The notes: generated by a model not told the origin, from the sequence alone. A stretch of DNA of 42,005 bases from an uncultured Acetatifactor sp. (GCA_910584435.1 CAJUAP010000030.1:1-42005); one strand, 5' to 3'; numbered from the stretch's first letter, positions 16,386 through 24,639 are shown. Translations and numbers: made by a program.

Positions 16386-16540
16386 CAATAGAAGACTCGC
16401 GAAGCGTGGATTCTATTGTTTGTGCGCCCGGCGGAGGATATGACAGCGTATGTACAGAGAGTGATAATATAATTGCACAGTATCAGGGACAGGTTTTTTC
16501 TCATGTATTGTTTGTGCCGACTGCATCGGCATAACGGGGA
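16386..16540. repeat. Partial members of the structured dispersed repeat
   Basis: CAATAGAA (16386-16393) pairs with TTCTATTG (16411-16418) and is followed by TTTGTGCGCCC. At 16507-16540 ATTGTTTGTGCCG-ACTGCAT-CGGCATAACGGGG matches the third hairpin and tail of the repeats at 23156 and 35094. The stretch 16293-16600 has no gene. Confidence 0.55.
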
Positions 16541-16600
16541 CTGTGGCAGCATAGAGAATTATGGCGGGAAGAATCAGACAGATAGATGAGTGGAAGCAGG

Positions 16601-17218
16601 ATGAATGTGGAGGAATATCTTGCCGCACATGACGGTCGGAAGATTGGACACGGGCAGACGGGGCGGTATCCTGTCTGCCGGAGATACTGGAGTTGCATGT
16701 GAGCACTGATGATATTATGATTCTTATGAAGAAGTATCAGGAGCTTTCCAGAGCGGACATAAGCCATGAGCTTCTGGGGAAAATTATGAGGGCGCTGGCA
16801 GTGATTCACAGCCAGGATAAATGGGCTTATCCGTTGGCATCATGAAGAAGAGCGGGTTTTGGCCAAAGGGGATTTTCATTGGGATAATCTGCTGCAAAGT
16901 GAGAACGGTGATATCGTAATCTGTGACTGGCAGGGAGTGGGTGCAGGAGGCGCCTCAGGGGGTATCAGCTTCTTCCTGAGCCGTCTGGGAGCGGACGGGA
17001 TAGACATAGAACCGCAGAGAGCGGCGGAAATGTATTGCCGGGAGAGGCTGGCGCTTACTGGAGAAAAGGTATCATCCACAGCGTTATCCGGGCACATGAA
17101 AGCTGCCAATGTGATTACCTCTTTCCAATTCTGGCATGAGTACTTGCATGGAAGTTCCTGCGAGAGAGTCAGAGGTGTTTATGAGAAAATGAGCATGGTA
17201 TATGGGGAAAAGTATTAA
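16601..17218 (+). pseudogene. Decayed aminoglycoside/choline-kinase-like phosphotransferase
   Basis: The pieces of one APH-fold protein lie in three frames. The first piece starts at ATG 16601 (MNVEEYLAAHDGRKIG). The second, from about 16660, contains ILELHVSTDDIMILMKKYQE and ends at the TGA near 16845. The third, from about 16830 to 17218, carries the kinase catalytic loop GDFHWDNLL and the metal-binding ICDWQGVGAG. The N-terminal ATP-binding lobe is missing or too short. The frameshifts and short length mean it cannot make a whole enzyme. The ancestral substrate is unknown; this fold covers aminoglycoside, choline and homoserine kinases. Confidence 0.75.
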
Positions 17219-17225
17219 TTGATTA

Positions 17226-17255
17226 GTCATACCCTCCAGGAATACTTCATACAAT
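17226..17255 (+). promoter_or_regulatory. Possible sigma-E (sporulation) promoter of spoIIID
   Basis: CATACAAT at 17248-17255 matches the sigma-E -10 pattern CATACAMT exactly. GTCATAC 15 bp upstream resembles the -35 (KMATATT) only partly. In Bacillus subtilis spoIIID is transcribed by sigma-E. The implied start near 17262 lies just before the TTG chosen at 17285. Confidence 0.5.
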
Positions 17256-17284
17256 GGTAAAAAGTATTCTTGAGGGGTATTTCT

Positions 17285-17536
17285 TTGAAAGATTATATTG
17301 AAGAGCGTGCCATCAGCATCGCCAATTATATCATCGAAAGCAATGCCACGGTCAGACAGACAGCCAAGGCTTTTGGGGTAAGTAAGAGCACTGTACATAA
17401 GGATGTAACCGAGAGGCTTGTTCAGGTGAATCCGGCGTTGGCAGCAGAAGCGAGAAAAGTACTGGATGTGAATAAGTCCGAACGGCATATTCGCGGGGGA
17501 CTTGCCACGAAGGAAAAATATCTGCACCAGCATTGA
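17285..17536 (+). CDS. spoIIID: Sporulation transcription factor SpoIIID
   Basis: A protein of 83 aa, close to the family length. It is the mother-cell regulator that binds DNA by a helix-turn-helix (TVRQTAKAFGVSKSTVHKDV) followed by TERLVQVNPALAAEARKVLD and RHIRGGLATKEKY, all strongly conserved. I chose the TTG at 17285, giving MKDYIEERA as in other SpoIIID proteins, with GAGGGG 7 nt upstream. An earlier TTG at 17270 lacks a ribosome binding site. A sigma-E-like promoter lies upstream and a strong terminator follows. It marks the organism as an endospore former or descended from one. Confidence 0.95.
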   Translation: MKDYIEERAISIANYIIESNATVRQTAKAFGVSKSTVHKDVTERLVQVNPALAAEARKVLDVNKSERHIRGGLATKEKYLHQH

Positions 17537-17595
17537 GACTTTTCAGGAAAAGAGAATCAGAAGAAAAAACGGAAGGAAAAACAGAAGGAAAAATA

Positions 17596-17651
17596 AAACA
17601 AGCCATGGCAGCGCAAGGGGAAGTCTTGCAGCATTGCCATGGCTTGTTTTT
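17596..17651 (+). terminator. Strong terminator after spoIIID
   Basis: AAACAAGCCATGGCA (17596-17610) pairs perfectly with TGCCATGGCTTGTTT (17635-17649), followed by TT. Both arms are A/T-ended, so it may terminate in both directions. Confidence 0.85.
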
Positions 17652-17674
17652 ATGCCGTTTGTTATCAAAATTTG

Positions 17675-17703
17675 TTGAAAAAGGTACGATTCCATAGTAC
17701 AAT
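17675..17703 (+). promoter_or_regulatory. Promoter at the head of the accessory locus
   Basis: TTGAAA (17675-17680), 17 bp, TACAAT (17698-17703). It is 41 nt before the first gene of the effector/dynamin locus and directly after the spoIIID terminator, so it is an independent transcription start. Confidence 0.7.
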
Positions 17704-17743
17704 ATAAATTATTAGTAAAGTGTCTCCGGCAGAAAGGAGAATT

Positions 17744-18676
17744 ATGAATCCTAAACTTGAAGGTATGGACAAGCCTGTGCAGCCAGGTATTGATACAAGT
17801 CTGTCAGATGTGAAAGTGCCGTCTATGGAATCTCTGAAGAGCAGATTGGAGAATCTGTTTCCATGCATTGTTTCTGATGCCCCAGGGTATAAGGACGTGT
17901 TATCTACAGGGCATAAGGAAGTATTATCCGCAGAGCGTAAGGACACGTCGGTTCCTCTGGAAGACGGAACTATTGTAACAATCCCATCCCCTGCAGACAG
18001 CAGGAAGACACAGGAAGAGATTTTAAGCAGCCGTGATCTATTTGCCAAGTTCGGGTTTGACATGAGGGCGTTTCAGAAGGAAGTGTCTGCTGAAACAAAG
18101 AGCCTGGATTCCGCAAGCCCGGATTTCCGGGAAGCCTTTGACGAATATGCGGATGAGGATTTGTACATACATTCCGGTTACGGGGAAAAATGCGAAGGTA
18201 CGCGCAGAGCCGGTCCGAATTGTATGGCTTATGCCTATGGCATGTCCAGGGAACCGGATGGCAGCATATATAAGAAGAAGCCGGAACCGGGACATTTTGC
18301 AGGATTGGATACCCACCGGGAATTAAGTGAGGCAATGGAAAATGGCTCGCCTGAAAAGGTAAAAGGGACATTTGAAAAGTATATGAAGATGGATATGGCA
18401 GCCATGGGGAAGGAATTGGCTGAGGTGGATTCAAACGCCTATCAGCCCAAAGCAGGCGAGCGCATGTTTGCGCTGGTTACAGCACCGGAGATTCCAGGCG
18501 GCGGTTCGGATTTCCATTTTTACGTTAAGGATAAAAACGGGTACTGGTCTCATAAGCCGGGCGTCACCAATCCGACTATTTACGACAGCTCCGGTCATAT
18601 GATTGAAGACCCGTCAAAATGCAGCCGCAGTTTTTATACAAACTTTGTGGGTTTCTATGTGATAAAGGATAGATAA
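17744..18676 (+). CDS. Putative effector: shared N-terminal module plus Cys/His domain
   Basis: A protein of 310 aa without signal peptide or membrane segment. Residues 26-40 (PSMESLKSRLENLFP) and 70-81 (VPLEDGTIVTIP) match two blocks in the nuclease toxin at 28364. The middle (about 95-145) is acidic. The C-terminal half has GPNCMAYAYG (Cys160), DFHFYVKD (His258) and GYWSHKPG (His270), ending with CSRSFYTNFVGFYVI. This Cys...His...WSHKPG order resembles a small family of uncharacterised bacterial proteins that I think may be papain-like, but I cannot name a Pfam entry. If so it would be a cysteine peptidase or amidase effector. GGAG lies before ATG 17744. The next gene starts 15 nt after its stop and may encode its partner. 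Confidence 0.55.
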   Translation: MNPKLEGMDKPVQPGIDTSLSDVKVPSMESLKSRLENLFPCIVSDAPGYKDVLSTGHKEVLSAERKDTSVPLEDGTIVTIPSPADSRKTQEEILSSRDLFAKFGFDMRAFQKEVSAETKSLDSASPDFREAFDEYADEDLYIHSGYGEKCEGTRRAGPNCMAYAYGMSREPDGSIYKKKPEPGHFAGLDTHRELSEAMENGSPEKVKGTFEKYMKMDMAAMGKELAEVDSNAYQPKAGERMFALVTAPEIPGGGSDFHFYVKDKNGYWSHKPGVTNPTIYDSSGHMIEDPSKCSRSFYTNFVGFYVIKDR

Positions 18677-18691
18677 GGGGAGGTGCCGCAG

Positions 18692-19177
18692 ATGACGGAA
18701 CATAATGCTATGCTTGAGGATTTTCAGGTTCTGCTCAACCAGGAGAAAAGGGTTGTACTGTCTAAGCTGGGTACACCTGCCGTTTTATTCCACGCATTTG
18801 CCATATATCACAGAAACGGTCTGTGGATGGTTTTATGTTTCAGGGAGATACGGGACGGGGATGAGTTTCACTCCGTGTTGAGAGCGGTTTCCTTTTATGA
18901 TGATGCGCTGAAACTTTTATGGTCAAAGGGAATACGATTGCTGCCGGAATCGGCGGAGGTCATGGACGGGAAATATAAGTCGGTTGACGAAATTGCGGCT
19001 GTCTATGGGGAACCCCATGCCGAGATGGGAGGCGGCAGAACCGTGTATCAATATCTAACGGAGGATGGGGATATTGTCTTTCTGGAATACGGAGTAGACG
19101 AAATGCTCCATGTGTCCCGGATGTCCCTGCCTGAAATTGCCGAAAAATTTCCTGCGGTTTCTACTCACGAGCGATGA
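18692..19177 (+). CDS. Unknown small protein, candidate immunity or partner of the upstream effector
   Basis: A protein of 161 aa with no recognised family, no signal peptide and no membrane segment. It is acidic, with alternating beta-like segments (VLFHAFAIYHRNGLWMVLCF, then GDIVFLEYGVDEMLHVSRM). Its position directly behind the Cys/His protein, with its own AGGGGAGG ribosome binding site, is that of an immunity gene in toxin-immunity pairs; this is inference from position and size only. The start ATG 18692 is preferred over an in-frame GTG at 18683, which overlaps the ribosome binding site. The last codons (THER) and the stop lie in the left arm of a perfect 12-bp inverted repeat. Confidence 0.5.
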   Translation: MTEHNAMLEDFQVLLNQEKRVVLSKLGTPAVLFHAFAIYHRNGLWMVLCFREIRDGDEFHSVLRAVSFYDDALKLLWSKGIRLLPESAEVMDGKYKSVDEIAAVYGEPHAEMGGGRTVYQYLTEDGDIVFLEYGVDEMLHVSRMSLPEIAEKFPAVSTHER

Positions 19178-19216
19178 AATCTGCCACAATGACCTCGGCG
19201 CAATTCGCTCGTGAGT
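19163..19216. repeat. Perfect 12-bp inverted repeat overlapping a stop codon
   Basis: ACTCACGAGCGA (19163-19174) pairs with TCGCTCGTGAGT (19205-19216) over a 30-nt loop. The upstream gene ends within the left arm. There is no T run, so it is not a standard terminator. Confidence 0.8.
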
Positions 19217-19284
19217 CGGGTTACTTGGCAAGTTTTAGTGACCGTCAGTATAAATAAAGGTTATAAGAAAGGGGAAGAGAGCAT

Positions 19285-20637
19285 GTGAAGAAACAGAATA
19301 TTTTTGCAAGTGCGCAGATGATTGTCTTTCATCCTGTCCTGAAGGAAAACAGCAGCATACGGGTACAATATTTCAAGTACCTTCGGAAACTGCTCCGCGT
19401 TGTGAAATGGGACAGGAGGAAATACACGAAATCCCAGCTTGCTTTCTATAGAGATAAGTTGTGTGATGGGAAGAAGGAATCCGGTGGTGGGAAGAACATT
19501 GCTTTGGTGTCAGGATTTTGTTATCTGATGCCCTTTGACCTGACGATTATGCTTGGCTTTCATGACAAACTTGTACATACAAAAAAGAGTGCAGCCATCA
19601 TTGACACCATGGCTTCGGATTTTAAGCTGTCACGGGAAGCGGCAGCTTTTCTGGAGAGGGAATTGGAAGCAGGTCTTGGGGATGAGGCGGCATGGAAGGA
19701 TGTGATGGGGCATAGGGAGGTTAAGAAGTATCTGCCCTATCTTAAAATGGTGAGGGATAACATTATGTTCATCAAGAGGCAGCCCTACAATATCCTGATT
19801 ACGGCAACCATGAGCGCGGGGAAATCCACCCTGCTCAATGCGTTTGCAGGCAAGGATATCAGTTTAGTGCAGACCATGGCTTGTACCAGCAAGATTCATA
19901 CCATCATTTCCAAACCATTTGAAGACGGTGTTGTAAGTGAACATGATTATGATATGTTTATGAATGCGTCAACAGAGGAACTGCTGAGGGATAATGAGAA
20001 TAACAAATCATCTAAAATCATGGTGGGTACCTATTTTAACAGCGAGCTTGGGGGACAGAGAATGATTCTGTATGATTCTCCGGGGGTGAACTCCAGTGAG
20101 CATCCTGAACATGCGGACATCTGTCAGGATATGATACATTCCGGAAAATACCGGCTGATGATATATGTGCTCAATGCCGCGCAGCTTGGGACAACGGATG
20201 AAGAACGCCATTTGGAGACGGTTGCAAAGAGCCTTGGCAGGGCAAGAATAATTTTTGTGCTGAACAAAGCGGACCAGCCCATTTCACGGGAAGAAGATAT
20301 CAATGGGGTGATAGAGAGACAGCGCCGGTTCCTCAGTGAAAAAGGGTTCTGCAATCCTGTGATCTGCCCGGTTTCAGCCGAGGCTGCTTACCTGGTGAAA
20401 AAGAGCCGGAGCGAGGGCCTGACCCGTCTGGAACAGAGGGGGATGGAGATGTACATGAATAAGTTTGAACGGTATAGCCTGGCACCGTATTATGAACAGC
20501 AGCTTCACTGTGCGCCGATGAATTCTTCTGAGGATGAAACGCAGATGCTGTTTCAAAATTGCGGATTTGCTTATCTTGAAAAAGTGATAAAACATTTAAA
20601 GAACGGAGGGACGATAAATGGCTCAGGTATATGTTAA
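19285..20637 (+). CDS. Dynamin-like GTPase, small member of a pair
   Basis: A protein of 450 aa. After an N-terminal region of about 165 residues comes a dynamin-type GTPase domain: P-loop TATMSAGKSTLLNAF near residues 172-186, a G2-type threonine in MACTSKIHT, DSPGVNSS near 263 and NKAD near 327. ATMSAGKST instead of the usual GxxxxGKS with Gly first is common in bacterial dynamin-like proteins. The C-terminal stalk is short, so it probably needs its partner. It starts with GTG at 19285, since the ATG two bases upstream is followed directly by TGA. It overlaps the next gene by 20 nt, so the two are translated together. Bacterial dynamins remodel or protect membranes, and some pairs (Eleos) defend against phages. 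Confidence 0.82.
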   Translation: MKKQNIFASAQMIVFHPVLKENSSIRVQYFKYLRKLLRVVKWDRRKYTKSQLAFYRDKLCDGKKESGGGKNIALVSGFCYLMPFDLTIMLGFHDKLVHTKKSAAIIDTMASDFKLSREAAAFLERELEAGLGDEAAWKDVMGHREVKKYLPYLKMVRDNIMFIKRQPYNILITATMSAGKSTLLNAFAGKDISLVQTMACTSKIHTIISKPFEDGVVSEHDYDMFMNASTEELLRDNENNKSSKIMVGTYFNSELGGQRMILYDSPGVNSSEHPEHADICQDMIHSGKYRLMIYVLNAAQLGTTDEERHLETVAKSLGRARIIFVLNKADQPISREEDINGVIERQRRFLSEKGFCNPVICPVSAEAAYLVKKSRSEGLTRLEQRGMEMYMNKFERYSLAPYYEQQLHCAPMNSSEDETQMLFQNCGFAYLEKVIKHLKNGGTINGSGIC

Positions 20638-23155
20638 ATACAATCCCTACCGCCTGGAAACCCAGATCAGGGTCAATGGCAGGGATGTGTCAACAGACAG
20701 TATTCTCTATAAAGTAACCAGAGGAAAGCGTCTGCAGGAATGGATTGGCAGATTCCCCCAGATGCTTCGGGAGGAACTTAACACGGTGGATTTTTCCCTG
20801 GAATACTGCGGTATGGCGCTGGATTGGGACGACTTTGAAGATGCCTTTGAACAGGCTCGGAAGGAAGGCATTGTAAAGGTCTCAGGCATGAAGTATATTG
20901 CGGGCAAAAGCGATGTTGATATCAACGAGAAAATTGTCAAGGTATTTCAGGATCTGCAGAAGGGGCCTATAGAAGAATTCCGTGATGCAAAATTGGTAAA
21001 AGCGTTTGAAAATATCAATGATGCAGTTTTTCCTGTCAGCGTCATTGCAACCATGAGCTCCGGTAAGTCCACGCTGATTAATGCGCTGCTTGGCAGGGAG
21101 CTGATGCCTTCCCAGACAGAAGCCTGTACAGCCACAATTACTGAGATACTTGATGCAGATGGGTCAGAATTCTGCGCGGTGGTTTATGATGAAGAGAACC
21201 GTGTGATTCAGGAAATTCCTGCGCTGACCTATGATGTGATGTGGAATTTGAATCAGGACGAAAAGGTGCATCGCATTTGTACGGAGGGGAAGATTCCGTT
21301 TCTGGATTCCAAGGATACTGCATTGATGCTAGTGGATACGCCCGGACCGAACAATGCCCAGAACCAGGCCCATAAGAATACTACTTATCGGGCAATCAAC
21401 AATGATTCCAACAGCTTGATTTTATATGTATTGAATGGGGAACAGTTGGGAATTAATGATGACGATGCTCTGCTTCACTATGTGGCTGCGCAGATGAAAA
21501 AGGGCGGTAAGCAGATACGGGATCGTTTCCTGTTTGTGATTAATAAGATGGATGGGATGAATCCTGAGAAAGAGGATGTTGCCGGGGCAATCCGCAATGC
21601 GAAGAGATATCTGGCATCCCACGGTATTGAAGATCCGCAGCTGTTCCCGTGTTCTGCTTTTACGGCGCTGAATCTCAGGACAAGCTTAAACGATGTTGAT
21701 ATAGACAGTCTCACAAGACAGCAAGTACGTCAATTGCCGTTGGCCGGGCAGGATGCTTTGGTGATGGTTGATAAGCTTGTGGGCTTTGAATCCATGCACC
21801 TTGAGAAATATTCAACCCTTTCTCCCAGTGCCCAACAGGAGTTGAACTATCGTCTGAGCCGGGCTGTTGAGAACAATGACACCAAGGAACTGGCAATGAT
21901 TCACTCCGGCATTTATTCCATTGAGGCGGCCATCTCTGCCTATGTAACAAAGTATGCCAAGACGAAGAAAATCAAGGATCTGGTGGAATCCTTCCAGGAA
22001 GTTCTGGAGAGCAATGAAGTGCTTGTGAAGGCGAAGACAAGGGTGGCAACGGACAGTGCAGCAGCCCAGGCATGTGCGGAGCGGGCCGCCGCCGTAAGGA
22101 AGAAAATTGCTGACGGTAAGGAGGCTGAGGCATTTAAGCAGAAGATTGCCGCCCTGGATCCCATGCCTAAGATTGAAGAAAAGGCGGAGCAGCTTAAGCA
22201 GAATGCCGCTGCCAAATCCAACAGGATATTCAGGCCATATGGCGAAACCATTACAGACAGTGATGAGGCGAAGCGTCTTGTGAATCAGTTCAGCACCTTC
22301 AGTTCTGATGCGATGGCGGAGCTGACTTCCGAACTGGAAAGTGTGATCAACAATGAAATTGTCAGTACGGGTGAGCGGCTGCTGATGGAATATCAGGAGA
22401 AACTGTCCAAATTTGACGAGACGGCTTCTGAGGAACAGCTTGATTTCCAGACGGTTGACTTGATTAAGGGTGCATTGAATTCCATGCGTGAAACTGCAGA
22501 AGCCTGGACTTCCGATGAATTTGCAGCCGAGACGGTGGATGATATCGGCGTGACCACCAGCGAGACAAGAACCCATTATGTAAAGGTAGGCCAGCAGAAG
22601 GAAGAAATCATTGTGGGCTCCCATGAGGAAAAAATCGGTACAAGACAGGTCGAGAATGGTTCGCATAAGGTAAAGGTGGGCACGCGCAAGGTGAAAAATC
22701 CTTCCAAGCGCTGGTGGAAAATCTTCACACCAAAGTATATCGATGAGGATGTATATGAAACGGTTATTGATTATAAGGAAGAGGATGTGTACAAGACGGT
22801 ACTTGATTATAAGACGATTATGCGAGATGTCTTCGAAGAGAGAACGGAGCAGATTAAGAAGTTCAGCGTTCTCACCAACCTGATTCAGACAGCATTGATG
22901 GCTAAGATGCGGCGCAATCTGGACGAAGGAATTGACGGTGCACTGACATATGCAGGTGAGCAGGTGGAGGGCATGAAAGCCCAGTTTTCTAATATTTTTG
23001 CGGAGTTGGATAAAATTATTGCAGCGAAGTACGATGAACTGGAAAAATGTGCTTCGGATGAGGCGGAGAAGAATGCCAGACTGCAGAAGAATCAGGAAAT
23101 CCTTCAATGGATTGAAGGCAATATGAGGGAAATTGACACCATCCTTGATATGTAA
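20618..23155 (+). CDS. Dynamin-like GTPase, large member of a pair
   Basis: A protein of 845 aa. The GTPase domain has IATMSSGKSTLINALLGREL near residues 142-161, EACTATITEI (G2), DTPGPNNAQN near 239 and NKMD near 308. A long helical stalk follows (about 400-650, Ala/Glu/Lys rich). The part at about 650-760 is unusual: repeated KVGTRKVKN-like and EDVYETVIDYK-like strands around RWWKIFTPKY, a basic and aromatic patch that could be a membrane-binding tip. A final coiled coil ends at DTILDM. It overlaps the smaller dynamin by 20 nt. Such tandem heteromeric dynamins are a known bacterial pattern. A structured repeat starts directly after its stop codon. Confidence 0.82.
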   Translation: MAQVYVKYNPYRLETQIRVNGRDVSTDSILYKVTRGKRLQEWIGRFPQMLREELNTVDFSLEYCGMALDWDDFEDAFEQARKEGIVKVSGMKYIAGKSDVDINEKIVKVFQDLQKGPIEEFRDAKLVKAFENINDAVFPVSVIATMSSGKSTLINALLGRELMPSQTEACTATITEILDADGSEFCAVVYDEENRVIQEIPALTYDVMWNLNQDEKVHRICTEGKIPFLDSKDTALMLVDTPGPNNAQNQAHKNTTYRAINNDSNSLILYVLNGEQLGINDDDALLHYVAAQMKKGGKQIRDRFLFVINKMDGMNPEKEDVAGAIRNAKRYLASHGIEDPQLFPCSAFTALNLRTSLNDVDIDSLTRQQVRQLPLAGQDALVMVDKLVGFESMHLEKYSTLSPSAQQELNYRLSRAVENNDTKELAMIHSGIYSIEAAISAYVTKYAKTKKIKDLVESFQEVLESNEVLVKAKTRVATDSAAAQACAERAAAVRKKIADGKEAEAFKQKIAALDPMPKIEEKAEQLKQNAAAKSNRIFRPYGETITDSDEAKRLVNQFSTFSSDAMAELTSELESVINNEIVSTGERLLMEYQEKLSKFDETASEEQLDFQTVDLIKGALNSMRETAEAWTSDEFAAETVDDIGVTTSETRTHYVKVGQQKEEIIVGSHEEKIGTRQVENGSHKVKVGTRKVKNPSKRWWKIFTPKYIDEDVYETVIDYKEEDVYKTVLDYKTIMRDVFEERTEQIKKFSVLTNLIQTALMAKMRRNLDEGIDGALTYAGEQVEGMKAQFSNIFAELDKIIAAKYDELEKCASDEAEKNARLQKNQEILQWIEGNMREIDTILDM

Positions 23156-23313
23156 AGTGTGAGAAGAAAATCTAATCGCTTGCGGCAGAGGCCGCTTCGC
23201 GAAGATTTTCTACGGCGCAAGGGCAGCGCCTGCTCACACTGAAGAATGCCAAATGCGGGCATTCTTCTCATTGATTGTTTGCGCCGACTACATCGGCATG
23301 ACGGGAAGTGTGT
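23156..23313. repeat. Three-hairpin dispersed repeat, copy A
   Basis: The outer stem AGTGTGAG (23156-23163) / CTCACACT (23233-23240) encloses AGAAAATCT / AGATTTTCT and GCGGC / GCCGC. A second hairpin GAAGAATGCC / GGCATTCTTC follows at 23241-23268, and a third, CCG-ACTACAT-CGG, at 23284-23296, then GACGGGAAGTGTG. The interior of the first hairpin (69 nt) differs from copy B at 35094 by one base. A short direct repeat ATGACGGGAAGTG recurs at 23331. Confidence 0.85.
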
Positions 23314-23352
23314 AAGAAATCTTAAACGATATGACGGGAAGTGAGGAAAAGA

Positions 23353-24045
23353 ATGAATAAAGAGATCAAGAACTTTGCGGACAGCAGGGATTTGAAATCA
23401 CTGAAGTACATTTTTGTAGATTGTCTTGATGTCGATCCCACTTTTGTGCGATATGAAGAAGAATATAACTACTGCAGATCCATTCCGGGGCTTTTGGAGC
23501 GGCATGTGGAACTGACGCCGTTTACACAGGATACATCCAAGTGGAATGAGGACTACTGGACAAGCTTGAAAATGGATCTGCTCAAGAATTTCTCTGAGGA
23601 AAGAATGGCGCATATGCGTGAAGTTGCCAGGGTATTTCTGGCGGATAAGGTGCAGCGGATATTGGAAGAGCGCGGTGTCGGCAAGACTTCCGCCATGACA
23701 GACAAGGCATCTGAACAGACAGAAGCCATATCAGGAGGAACAAAAAGGGTATTTCAGGAGGCGGATAGCAATTCTGCAGCGTTCCATGGAACAAAGCCAT
23801 CAGGGAAAGCAGAACAAGACAGGATGATTTTAGAGGCGAAACAGAGACTTGCCCAGGAAAACAGGAAAATAGAGCAGAAGAGGCTTGCTGATGACAGGCG
23901 TATAGAACAGCAGAGTCAGCTATATCAGAATGGGAATCAGGAAGCGCCGGAAGGTCATTTCTCAAAAAAAGCAATAGGGATTGCCATAGCGGCAGTTGTG
24001 GTAATAGCGGTAGCAGTTATAGCAGCTATCCGGTTCCTCAAATAA
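23353..24045 (+). CDS. Unknown tail-anchored coiled-coil protein
   Basis: A protein of 230 aa. An N-terminal globular part (about residues 1-105, rich in aromatic residues: YEEEYNYCRS and KWNEDYWTSL) is followed by a polar linker, a charged helix (AKQRLAQENRKIEQKRLADD, about 160-195) and a single C-terminal membrane segment (GIAIAAVVVIAVAVIAAI) with only RFLK after it. That is a tail-anchor layout with the bulk of the protein in the cytoplasm. It could tether the dynamins or the ATPase to the membrane; this is inference. GAGG lies 6 nt before the ATG at 23353. I do not recognise a family. Confidence 0.6.
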   Translation: MNKEIKNFADSRDLKSLKYIFVDCLDVDPTFVRYEEEYNYCRSIPGLLERHVELTPFTQDTSKWNEDYWTSLKMDLLKNFSEERMAHMREVARVFLADKVQRILEERGVGKTSAMTDKASEQTEAISGGTKRVFQEADSNSAAFHGTKPSGKAEQDRMILEAKQRLAQENRKIEQKRLADDRRIEQQSQLYQNGNQEAPEGHFSKKAIGIAIAAVVVIAVAVIAAIRFLK

Positions 24046-24068
24046 CGCAATCCCGTGAAAATGAACGC

Positions 24069-24188
24069 AATATGCAGAATATGCCGCAAAATGAAAGCAA
24101 TATACAAAATATGAAGCAAAATAAAAGTAATATGCAGAATATGCCCCAAAATGAACGCAATATGCAGAATATGCCCCAAAATGAAAGC
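24069..24188 (+). repeat. 30-bp tandem repeat, four units
   Basis: Units of AATATGCAGAATATGCCNCA plus AAATGAANGC start at 24069, 24099, 24129 and 24159, with a partial unit before (24058-24068) and a decayed one after. In one frame they encode NMQNMPQNER repeats. Each unit offers one or two ATG codons. Confidence 0.9.
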
Positions 24189-24632
24189 ATCAAACAAAAT
24201 ATATCACAAATATATTTGCAGAAATCAGCAGTGACCATGAAAACGCAGGGGACACCTGAGCTCATTGCCGGGTATACAAGGTATCAGATTTATTCCAATA
24301 ACACATATATATATTCCGTGTCTTCTTCCTTTGGATGGCTGTACCGGGTCAGCTATCACAGGGAAATTGATATGAATATTACAGATGGAGAAACTGTATT
24401 CAGGCGTATCAGCAAGAATGATCCAAGCCTGCATGAATTATTGGGTAAAAGACCGGTTATGATAGAGGGGCATCCGGAGTTGTATGAAGGAAAGAAGTAT
24501 TATCTGTATTTTTATCGAAATTATTCTCCGCGTGTATACGTGATTGTACCGGAATCGGGTAGAATCCTGCAGCCGCCCATTGATGATGTATCCGCAAGAA
24601 TGTATTTTATATATGAGCCCAAAGGGAGGTAA
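24072..24632 (+). CDS. Unknown protein with Asn/Gln-rich repeat N-terminus
   Basis: A protein of up to 186 aa. The first 40 residues are QNMPQNE-type repeats encoded by the 30-bp tandem repeat. The remainder (about residues 55-186) looks like one folded domain: GYTRYQIYSNNTYIYSVSSS, GWLYRVSYHREIDMNI and YYLYFYRNYSPRVYVIVPES, i.e. mostly beta strands rich in Tyr. No family is recognised. There is no good ribosome binding site at the first ATG, and several later ATGs (for example 24237, MKTQGTPEL) are possible starts, so the repeats may not be translated. It ends within the ribosome binding site of the ATPase gene, which suggests coupling. Confidence 0.45.
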   Translation: MQNMPQNESNIQNMKQNKSNMQNMPQNERNMQNMPQNESIKQNISQIYLQKSAVTMKTQGTPELIAGYTRYQIYSNNTYIYSVSSSFGWLYRVSYHREIDMNITDGETVFRRISKNDPSLHELLGKRPVMIEGHPELYEGKKYYLYFYRNYSPRVYVIVPESGRILQPPIDDVSARMYFIYEPKGR

Positions 24633-24639
24633 CCGGAAG

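Noticed and set aside
16859..17218. Intact 119-aa kinase
   Set aside because: It holds only the C-terminal catalytic loop of an APH fold; matching pieces in other frames upstream show it is a broken gene.
23960..24071. Possible fusion of the tail-anchored protein with the following repeat protein by frameshift
   Set aside because: The frame upstream of 24072 is open for a while (Ser/Tyr-rich), but it runs antiphase through the membrane segment and has no start. It is better explained as a shadow of the GCAGTT-rich coding sequence.
24544..24639. 32-residue upstream extension of the HerA-like ATPase
   Set aside because: It overlaps the preceding gene in another frame; GTG 24640 has a good ribosome binding site.
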